Positions 54,619 through 64,000 of a DNA stretch of 64,000 bases are shown here, one piece after another. A program made the translations under genes and the position numbers. The number at the start of each line of letters is the position of its first letter. Positions within the stretch are counted from its first letter, which is position 1. A model generated the notes under the pieces. The model was not told where the DNA came from and ran no database searches. It was given only the letters and a program-made list of their open reading frames with translations. The stretch comes from Aldrovandia affinis (lineage: Eukaryota > Chordata > Actinopteri > Notacanthiformes > Halosauridae). The DNA lies in the NCBI GenBank assembly GCA_029706075.1, contig JAINUG010000047.1, forward strand, positions 4,337,830 through 4,401,829. The letters run 5' to 3'.

Positions 54619-57600
54619 ACAGTTACATTTTGAACTAATAACAGCTACTGCAATGAAGTCGTTGACCTGGTTACTCACTGATTCTAGGTGACTGCCAATG
54701 AATATACTACACCAGAATAGAATGCACACTACTGCAGACTCCTTGTCACAGTTGACTAATGACATAGCCAAAGCTCACACCTGCAACAACAGGAATTAAC
54801 CTGCAATCATGGTGAGTGCCTTTATGGACTGAGCAAATTAGAAGACCAAAAAATAAATGTTTTCTAAGCTGAATATATTTGTCTATAGCTCCTGAATGAC
54901 AATCAATACATCGAATACGTATAAAAAATGATGTACCACACAGTACATCTTAGGGGAAAATGACTGAAGTGTGAAAATGGTGTATGTGTTTATGTATGTA
55001 TATAATAGTTTTGTACATGTTTATATTTTAAATGGCAATTCATTTTAATGATGTAATTTAGGTAACCCATTATAAAGTACATAAATGTTTTATGACATTT
55101 TATGATATGTAAAGTATGTTCTGTTCATTTTTTTTACAATCAGACAAAGTCTTTGTTACTGATTTATTTTACTTGTGAAATATTTTCATCATGTCCTTTA
55201 TAAGGCTTGTGCTCCTTTGTCTTGCTTTCTGAAGGAACCTTTCCACTCTTTGTTTATATATGGGTGTGTTTGTATGACCAAGTGTGTTTCCTGCCATAAT
55301 TGTGACTGAATATCTGAAAGATCTTGGGTAGTTGCACACCTGCTGCTGCAGGAAAAACACCTCTGATAGCAGCACAAAGACATCTTATCAAAGGACCGCT
55401 GTGCAGCTGTGGTAAATTCAACGATTCATGCCAATGCAGATTAAGTTCTTTATAAAACCTTCCACTGGGTAAATATAGACACACAAACACACATCCATTA
55501 TGTTACCAGCAGATTGCACGAGGAAGCACATGAGAACCCTGTGCAGAATTTTGTCATAACCTGATTTTGTTGTTTTTCAGCACACTGAAAATAATGACAA
55601 GCCATGAAAGGCAAGACAGACAATGTTATTATGGTTTAGTTTAGGCATACAGTATGTGCTATTGTTTTGCTTGGAATAGCCAGCAACTCAATTAACATTA
55701 CCTCACAAGCTAGCTAGCTGCCTTGTGCTTATTATTATTATTATTATTATTAATTAGGTAACCAGCAAACATTAGCAAAGTTAGCTTGATTAGTTTATGA
55801 CCTGCTGAGCAGGAATGGTAATTGACTAACTATGCATTATTTTGTGTAGCACTGGTGTGCTCCAACTCAATGTTGGAGACAAACTAACAGTTGTTTTTAT
55901 TTCCACATCATCATCATCTATCCTTACTAACCTCTCTCTGCTGTGTTGCTGTGTCTGTGGTCTCTGTCTTTTGGAAACTCACATAACATAAAGCTAGCTA
56001 GCTAGCTAGTATGCTAGCACCAAGATTTAACAAGCAGCATTATCTTCTTTGTTGCTGTTACTACCAAACTTTCTCTCTTTACTAGCTAATATTGCTCAAA
56101 ATCTATCATTATATTAGTTCAGTGGTTCCCAACCTTGGTCCTGGGGATCCACTGTGTATGCTGGTTTTTGGTTCAACCGTAATTGCAATGCCTTAATTTT
56201 AAATAGCTGTTAATAGTTTTTTTTTTCTATTAAAGCATTATTTACTGTCTTTAGGCTATATTTTGTCAGAAGTAGCTGTGCATGCCATTATTAACAAATT
56301 ATTAACAAAACTAATGTCCCATATTTGCATTCCAGGACAGATCAACTAATGCTCTAATTTTCTATTTTCCATATGACACATGGTACCTTTAGAAAGAGGT
56401 TACCTTCTCCACTGACTTAAAAGTGCGAGGGCAATTGCACCTTTTGTTCTAGGGGGTAGGTGCCAGTGGTTTTTTGTATTAAACTTCTTATAGTCTCAAC
56501 TTTTCCTGGCATCCCACAAGATAAAGACAGAAGTAATGAATTATGTGGGTCTGAGATCATTACAGGCTAAATGGAATCAAATTACCAAAGACCAAGACAT
56601 GGGGTGGTTAATCTAAATGATAGGTGTACCTCCACAACTAAACTGTTGTTGAAAATGCGTTTCCCATTTAATATTCCTTTTAACATATACTCATTGTATT
56701 TTCAAAGGATACCATTCTCTCGATTACCATAGTTCCAAAAGTTCAGCATATACGTATAATGTGTTTTTATTCTATTTTTAATTTTCTTGCGACGGATAAG
56801 AGGGATGTTGTGTTTCATAGGATTCAACTGTCTGACCTCACCTCTGTGTCCAAGGTAGAGACATGTGATTTAATCTAAGGATGATGGGTTCAGATGTACA
56901 TAAATACATTCAACTAACTGAAACATTCCAGTGTGTACATTGAGGTAATTTTGTTAAATTTGGCTACGATGAGGGAAACAGATACAGCTGGTTACTCTTT
57001 CAGACATTAAAGCTTGGTTATAGCAAACATTAAAGGGGGGAAATGGAAGGTTGTGTAGATCATGTTGATTTTCACCTTATTGCAAGTATCCATGTTGCTT
57101 GAGAGAGGTCAATAATGGATAACAGGAATGGATCAACTCCAGAATAAACAGATTAACTGGTAATCCTTCGTCTATTTTATACAGCATATTATTGAGGATA
57201 TTTTACAGAATACCATTATGAACCTGCTTGATCTCATTTATAACAGTACAGCCATATTATGCATACATTTGTATGATACATTATGTCCGTCACAGTGAAT
57301 CACACATTAATTGCATGCTGATTACAAAGCATGTTTATACTATATGCACCTTTTAATAATGCTATATTCATAAGCAATTAAACCGGAAAATTATAGAGTA
57401 TCATTATAGAATGACATATTTCATAACCTGTGCTCTGTAACCTTACAATTTGATTGTTTTGCTTTACACAGTCACTTACATACATTACCTCAAAGGCTGG
57501 GAGGGATGTGAAAATCAATGTAATTTTCTATTTTGGATTGGTCAGTCTTGAGGTTAAATGCATGTTCTTTGAAGTTTTGTCCTGGGGCAGAATAAGTGTA

Positions 57601-58627
57601 TACTGTATATTGCTTCACATTGAGTTTCACAGAGAAGGCTTTTGAAAGAATGCTCAGATTCAAGATCGTTTCCTTAAGCTTTTCAACTAATGGTGTCATT
57701 CAATCAGCTATGGTGTTTTATTAACAAATGTAAGCCATTATTACACACAAATGACAAACTATGAAAGAATCTAATAAATTTACTAGTTACTTAAATTGAC
57801 TACCATGACTATACTTTGATGTTTTAACAACGACCACCAATCTTCCCTGACTAGACTCTTGTTTTGATGGTGTATGTATGTGAATGAAAATAAAGGCATA
57901 CAGGTGGGGCTATATAGAATATTAAAACTTTCGGAGAACAATTGCCACTAGAAAACATTTGCAAATGTTCAGTCTGCTGAGATAATATGCAAAGAATGCT
58001 GTCTAACCATGTAGAGGGAGAACCCAATTTATGCCCTCTAGATCCTGCGCATTGCGCTCTACAATAAATTGGATTCTTATCTCTCACAACATGATAGGAC
58101 TCCGCCATAATATTTAGGGCTGTACATCCTATCTAATTACTTTTTTGTCACTGATGCTCTGCCAGAAATATGTTTGTCCCAACAATGGGTAGAAGAGTGA
58201 ACTGCCATCAGCCCAGATGTAAATAAGAATGAGAAGACTGATGATGATTATCATAATAGAGGTCCACCTTTTCAGATGCAAACTATTCTATTTTCAACTT
58301 CTGTTTATTAGGTATAAACAATTACCTTCAATAAACAATTGTTGCAGATTGATTAAAGGCTACCATGCATAGATGTAATAACAAATGTAAAAATGTCATT
58401 CTCAGATCGGGTTGAGCAACTATTTCATTGAAACAAATAAACAAATAAGTGTCTAAGTAAAATGCATTATCAACTATGGCTTTGAACAAAACAGTACAAA
58501 CAAAGAACTGCATTAAAGTCATACCTGGAGATTCATACTCTGAAGATACATCTACTTCTGACACTTTATAAGATATAGATAAATAATATGAAATATTTAT
58601 CATTTACAATACATTTTTCCCTTGAAA
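54619..58627. other. Intergenic, AT-rich; minor repeats only
   Basis: No gene is visible in 4 kb. Seen: (ATT)n at 55730-55752, AGCTAGCTAGCTAGCTAG near 55993, and a stretch at 56118-56180 (AGTGGTTCCCAACC, GGTCCTGGGGATCCAC) that resembles the end of a dispersed hAT-type fish repeat without a clear partner end. Short open frames (55169-55490, 57490-57699) have no domain. Confidence 0.5.
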
Positions 58628-58631
58628 TACA

Positions 58632-58653
58632 TTTATATATATATATATATATA
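58632..58653. repeat. (TA)n microsatellite
   Basis: Simple TA run adjoining the SINE tail. Confidence 0.9.
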
Positions 58654-58655
58654 CG

Positions 58656-58795
58656 CCATTTAGCAGACGCTTTTATCCAAAGCGACTTACAGTAGTGAAT
58701 ACATACATTTTCAGTATGTGTGGCCCCAGTGGGGATTGAACCCACAACCTAAGCATTGCCAACGCCATGCTCTACCAACTGAGCCACAGAGAACA
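58656..58795 (-). mobile_element. Short SINE copy, best preserved
   Basis: On the minus strand: A box TGGCTCAGTTGGTAGAGC, B box GGTTGTGGGTTCAATCCC, spacer, then AAGTCGCTTTGGATAAAAGC and GTCTGCTAAATGGC. Both promoter boxes and the L2-type stem-loop are intact. It ends against a TA microsatellite. Confidence 0.85.
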
Positions 58796-60634
58796 GAATT
58801 TGTTATGATAAAAGACAACTGGGTTGTCACCAAAAGACATCAAGTGCACTTGATGTTTGCTTAAAATTTAAGAGCCTTTAAGCTAATGTCAATAGAATGT
58901 TCAGCATGTTACAAGAAACTGAATGTTACAGCCAGGAAAACAGCGACAGAATGTAGATTTCCCCTATTTTATTTCAGAGCGCAAAACCAAAAGCCTTCAG
59001 CATTTACAAAAAACAGATGCCATCCAGTCTAAATTATTATTGTCTGTGTAGTTCTGTGCCTCCACATTTTGACTAGCAAATGCCAAGGAAATGTAGGCTG
59101 CATGAGGATTCAGGCAGTTTTTCCCCCTCCTCTTACAATCGCGTTTGAGTGATATGTTCCTGGTGCAGTGCCAGCTGGTTGGCCTGTTGCTGTGTTGACA
59201 GGGAGAAGCTGTGCAGTAAAAAGACCTATTACCCTGGAGGTGTGCAGACAGAACAAAGACCATGCGGTTCCAGGGGGAGTGGAGGTGTTCACTGGAAGAG
59301 GAACCATATCAACCACTAGAACATGCTGCTACACAACATGCTGCCACACAACATCTCAGGTATTATATTCAGGCTGGATATACCTCAAAATGGACAAACA
59401 GGGCTTTACACTCTGAATAATACAGCCTGCATACTCTTCTGCTTTCATAGCATGTTTTCAGCTGGTGTGATTGGAAAAGGTCTATGCTGATGAGGTGTAG
59501 TACACTTCATGAGCTTGAGACTCGATGTAACGGCGATGAGATTTCACATTAAAACCGAGCAACATATTTTAAGCAAGTGCTACTGTTTTGCTTTTTTTGA
59601 CTTGTTTACATAATTTTAGACTGGTCGATAAATTTAAGAGAGGGCATGCTTTGAAAGAATGTAAAAAATGTAAAACTTGTTTTAATTTGTTATTCAAAGT
59701 TAAGGTCAGAGCGCATTTGCAGTTAGACTGAATATGTGGCTGAGTCCTAATGATGCAGAGTATAAAGCATGGCAGTGGAGTGCAGGGGGCACTCTACGCT
59801 CTTCCAAAGTTATGAAGATTATGAAGTGAACAAAGTTAAAGTAAATAAGGGCTTTAGTTATTTTTATTCAGTGCATTGCAATGTGATGAGCAGGCCTTGG
59901 TTTATCTGTGTGCAAATAAGTCACTTCCTGAAGCAGGATTGAGTGATGCTTCTCCTGGTCTTATTATGTCAACTGAAAATGGACAGGCAGTGTCGTGAAC
60001 ATGACTTACTTAACTTCCTTTGAATGATTTCCATTATTTTATACAATGGGGCTCACCGAGTCATGCACACGCTCCAAGACTTACATCCAAGAAGAGGAGC
60101 CCTGGAGATAATTAACGAAGAACTCTGGGCAAAAAATCAAAATTCAATATGTTTTATGATATGTATCAAGTACTTAGATGTACAAAAAATTCAAACCACA
60201 TCCAATAAGCCTGGAGCCCGACCATCCTCCTTCTGTCAATGACGCAAGCTAACCTTACCACCAGAAAGAACTTCAATTAGACTGAAGAGAAAAGAAAATC
60301 TCTGTTGGATAAAAATATTTTTTTATTGCTCACTAATCTCTTTAAGACAACAAGAATTACATAGAAATATGTCTTAGAACAATATCAATGTGCAATTTGT
60401 GAATTGTGGCCATTATATTGAATATAAATTGAATATAAAGAAAGACAACTCAAATTAAACGAGAAATGTTTAAAAAAGCATTACTTTTCGCAACACAATT
60501 GTCACCATGGAGGATATGAACAAATGTATACAATTTGTAACATTAACATAAACATGCTGAAACACATTGCATGCGTTTGTAGGTGCCTTCAAAAAGCCAT
60601 GCATTTACGAAAACAATATACTAATGCATATAAT
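58796..60634. other. Intergenic, no gene seen
   Basis: AT-rich. Short open frames near 58997-59416 lack domains. No clear repeat. Confidence 0.5.
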
Positions 60635-62034
60635 GGGCCCTATTTTCGTGCCGGCGCTAAGCGGTATTATGCCGTATGCCCTAGCGCAGGCAAATTGCCA
60701 GTTTCGTCTGTCGCAAACTGAATATTTCCCGACTCCGCCGAGTTTGGCAATTTCGTGGTGTGCAATGAAGGCGTTTGCGTGACTATGGGCTGGGCAGCAC
60801 AATAGGGGGTGTGACTATGAAAACAGTCAGCGCTATGCAAGTTTGGTGTCAAATAATGCATTTGCGTTAACATCCAACTAGACCACCTCTTAACGCAAAT
60901 GCTGGCGCTCTGTGCAATTTGGTGACTTTATTGATACGCACATATTAAAATAAGGTTATCTGAAATCACATGAGAATGTTTTGTGAATATTGTGAATTTC
61001 CCCCCACGTTGAGGCAAATTGTCCAATCCAAGCGTGGGTAACTTGCAAGCGTAATCAATTAAGCTAAAAACTATTTCACCACAGCTTGTGGTTATTCAAT
61101 GCACGGATATGAAAGACTGAAGCCAGCAGGCCATCCATCACTACTGTTCAGTAAGATACACCTGTTAAATAAATATATGTTTGTATGCACTTAGTTTTTC
61201 TTATGTGAAAGGGTTTTATTCTTTCCATTTGCACTACAGAAAATACAATAGGCGATATGCGAAGGTGATACCGTGAGCGATACCCTGGGTTTGGTAGCCA
61301 GTGTTCGCCAGACGGCTATCAGTTCGGCTGTACATGCAGTTTCTTGTCCAACATGCAAATTAGTTTATTACTTTTCCTACACCAAACAGCCAGCAGAGAA
61401 CTAAACAGGATTTTTATACGCAAGGTGGATTCCCTGGGGTCTGCACATCTGTCCACTCCATTAATATCCAGGTGGTTTGTGATGCACACTCCAGGGTGAC
61501 ACATGTAGGCCTACTGCATGATGAACATACATGAAACAGGTCTAGTTGCAGTTGTGAGTTTGTTATTTATTGCTTTCCATTTAACAATTACATTAAGTTA
61601 GAAGAAAATAAACATTGTTTTTTTAAAGTTGGAAAGCCTACAAATAAGGGAAAAAATAGATGGTAAAATAAAACACTTTCTTTTAACAATGTAGGTCTCA
61701 AAATATAAACTGAAATCATGAAACTAACTAATTAATGTGCGCCTTGTTTTCCCCCTCTGATTCGCATGCCAACTTTTCCGCACCTCCTCGCTCTCCTTCT
61801 TTTGAGAAACGCTCCTGGCACAGCCGTGCAAAACTGTCATGTCAGGAAATTGCCAATTTGCTATAGCGTTAGCGCATTAGTATTTAAAGGGATAGAAAAT
61901 AGGTGTTCTGATTGGCTATTATGAAACCAAACCCCCACCACACCCACATGTATTTTTTTAAAGGTGATCCAACCTCTTTTACAACTGCACCGGAGGTGCG
62001 CTATCATCCTAAATCACGAAATTACAAAATAGAA
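60635..62034 (+). mobile_element. PIF/Harbinger transposon relic
   Basis: The left end GGGCCCTATTTTCGTG followed by GCGCTAAGCG is typical of fish Harbinger elements. The right side has TTTAAAGGGATAGAAAATAG, CTGATTGGCTATT and a worn end CTAAATCACGAAATTACAAA near 62030. The centre holds transposase remains. The right boundary is uncertain. Confidence 0.65.
61265..61550 (+). pseudogene. Harbinger transposase fragments
   Basis: Plus-strand frames give DTLGLVASVRQTAISSAVHA, like the DNA-binding helix region, and HSINIQVVCDAHSRVTHVGL (61460-61520), which matches the FHSINVQ-VVCD-A...ITNV core of the Harbinger DDE domain, with the second catalytic Asp in VCDA. The two are in different frames and the rest is lost. 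Confidence 0.65.
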
Positions 62035-63330
62035 TCAGTGCCGCACTGAGCATTGTGCTAATATTAGAAGACAGCACGTATATTTTGTACTCCAGCTTTT
62101 TAAGAAGCGATAACCTTTTGAAGCAAAGAGGATTTCGCACCACAAGAAGCTGGTGAAAGCTACAACATTACATATTTCAGTGGCCTTTTCACCCCACGCA
62201 AACCAACTTGATTGGCAGGATGCTAAGCAACTATATCTTTCCTCTTTATATGTAAATAAAAATGACAGGGGTAAGCCATGGTCATATTTTTTCATGCTAA
62301 GTGTAGTGTAGATTTGCTCTGTGAGGATCCCCCTCGACTGCGTCTCCACATCTGTCAGCGGTTCCCGGAAACACATGAAGAGGGTTTGGGGCCGAGATGA
62401 ATGAGACAGGAAGAGGGTTGCTGATCACATGGAAGCCCAAAGACTTGAGGTTAGCTCTGTTCTCTCTCCCCGGCTTGAAACGGCGGAAAGGAGCAGCCTG
62501 CTGAAATTAGTTTTCATCATTGACGATATTCACAGATGTTTGCCACCTTTGGCTCTGCCCTTGTTTTCATTTTTTTGTGCAGCCAAGTTCATTTGGAATT
62601 GTTTAAAATAAAAAAAATAGAGTACTGCAATTATGGAGGGGAGTTTGTAATTATTGATTAAGAACGGACATGGAAAATGCATCATAGTTGAGGTATTTAT
62701 TGGATACATTTGAGCTTGAGTTTCATTTTAACAAAAATGTGGTCCTTTTGAAGAATATTTTGTTTGGAAAGGGATGGATACTACTACTAAGTTTTAAAAA
62801 GTGTGTTGAACAATAATTGAGTCTTGAGCGATACCTGGATTTTAAACAGAAGATCAAGAGAACATAGTACTTAGATTGTGGGATGACCAGAAGAAAATGA
62901 AAGCAAAGGAAGAAGCTAAAGGTGGATGCATCGGAAAGACAAGCAGAAATCTGAGATTACACCTAGCACATAAAGCCAATGATAAATAATAAGCATAAAG
63001 TGTCATGGCAAATGATACGAGTATTTCACAAAGATTTAGGAAAATAAAAATAGAATTAATCTCACAATAGTACTGCTTAAAGGGCCTACAGTTCTGTGCA
63101 CAGACTTTCATGTTTTGTGGGTAATAGAAACTACTACTGTCTGATATAATATTTAGGTTATTCAGTGTTGTGAGGGTGGATGGTGATAGGTGCCACTCAC
63201 AGAACCCTGGGGGATCAATACGTTAAACTGTACTGCCCTACAGTCTAACCACTAGCTCTGATTATCAGGGAAATAGGGAAGAAAGGAACAATAAGGAGGA
63301 ACGGAAAATATCACCCAACGGGTGGCTAGG
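62035..63330. other. Intergenic; possible conserved non-coding DNA at 62290-62600
   Basis: No gene is visible. 62290-62600 is GC-balanced, not repetitive and without a domain-bearing frame, a candidate conserved element. Confidence 0.4.
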
Positions 63331-63905
63331 TGTCACACAGACACAAACAAAAGAACTGAAGAAAACTCTGCAGAGTTAATAAGGTAAGTGTAGAGAAAAC
63401 ACCCGACAAACAAAATACCTTATATAATTTGATCAGTAAACAAAACACACGGTGGTAAAATACCTCCACCGGATTACCCAAAGGTAATAAAAAACAAACA
63501 ACAAAACCAGACACCGGGTGTCCGAAAAACGAAAAAGGCTAGTAGAGCCAAAAGAACGAAAATGTAACCCAAACAAAGTCAAACCGACTGCACAAAAGAA
63601 ACCAAACAGAAGCTCCTAAAAGAGAGCAAGGTTCCTATATCGGGTACAAATAAAATTGTTCTATAATTGAGAAGGTTTTGAACAGAGATAGATTTTACTA
63701 CAGTAAGTCTTTCGTGTTACGTCTTGAAAAAGACACAACTACCTTACCGGCTAAATCGCAAAGATGGCTTACGATTTCGCACCGATCACACACCAGGTGC
63801 GAGTTTAAATAGGAGGGTGATTACCAATTGACCCCACCTGTGCACCTCCCACAAGGAAGGCGCAACACCGCCACCCGGCGGTGAGTCTGGGGAACAACCA
63901 TGACA
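63331..63905 (-). repeat. 3' LTR E of a Ty3/Gypsy-like element
   Basis: On the minus strand the 575-bp block begins TGTCATGGTTG and ends TGTGTGACA. It is preceded by a purine tract (AAGGGGGGGTCC) as a 3' LTR should be. The 5' part of the element lies beyond the window. Confidence 0.75.
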
Positions 63906-64000
63906 GGACCCCCCCTTAAGGGGCGACTCCTGACGACCCTTTGGACCCACGCCGGTGAAAATCCTGGATCAAAGATGGATCCAAGATGTGACGGGATGGG
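63906..64000 (-). mobile_element. Polypurine tract and 3' end of the LTR E element interior
   Basis: CCTTAAGGGG-containing sequence next to the LTR and the GGCGTGGGTCCAAAGGG stretch resemble the 3' non-coding end of fish Ty3/Gypsy elements. The window ends before any coding sequence. It is a fossil fragment as far as visible. Confidence 0.65.

Noticed and set aside
56118-56180. Complete hAT MITE beginning AGTGGTTCCCAACC
   Set aside because: Only one possible end is seen; no matching inverted end or 8-bp duplication found downstream.

Overview
The window looks like non-coding, repeat-rich DNA of a ray-finned fish. I find no convincing host exon, tRNA or rRNA gene. The lineage call rests on the repeats: a Rex3-type RTE LINE, fish-type L2 LINEs ending in the GGATAA stem-loop tail, SINEs sharing that tail, Tc1, hAT and PIF-Harbinger DNA transposons, a CR1 LINE, and LTR elements. 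The presence of CR1 makes a non-acanthomorph fish plausible, but the species cannot be read from this sequence.

Layout. 1-9360: AT-rich sequence with three solo LTRs (one nested in another), an L2 scrap and two tRNA-derived SINEs. 9364-10472: a truncated Tc1. 13644-17260: an almost complete CR1 LINE (minus strand) split by a 560-bp inverted-repeat element. 19087-19228: a short SINE. 20759-22195: a hAT relic holding two fold-back structures. 22646-37508: a class I (gamma/epsilon-like) endogenous retrovirus, minus strand, with paired LTRs, a 4-bp target duplication, a tRNA-Trp primer site, gag/pro/pol/env remains and a Rex3 LINE nested inside.

37509-41760: two Harbinger Myb/SANT gene fragments, a Tc1-derived miniature element, another SINE and a Harbinger-like MITE. 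42109-52326: a nest of L2 copies invaded by a solo LTR, a nearly intact 4.2-kb RTE-like LINE (46151-50354) and a non-autonomous hAT (50707-52146). 52327-54620: an unassigned block between two direct repeats. 54620-60630: mostly plain AT-rich sequence. 60635-62034: a Harbinger relic. 63331-64000: the 3' LTR and 3' end of a Ty3/Gypsy-like element running out of the window.

How the parts relate. The short SINEs and the L2 copies share a 3' tail, so L2 enzymes probably moved the SINEs. Target duplications let several nestings be ordered, for example L2 first, then solo LTR and RTE LINE inside it. The best leads are the contrast between near-identical retroviral LTRs and a worn interior carrying a dead Rex3, the nearly intact RTE LINE with a C2H2 finger at its end, the 5-bp-duplication inverted-repeat element in CR1, the hAT fold-backs, and the direct-repeat block at 52.8-54.6 kb. 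All calls come from reading the sequence; no database search was possible.
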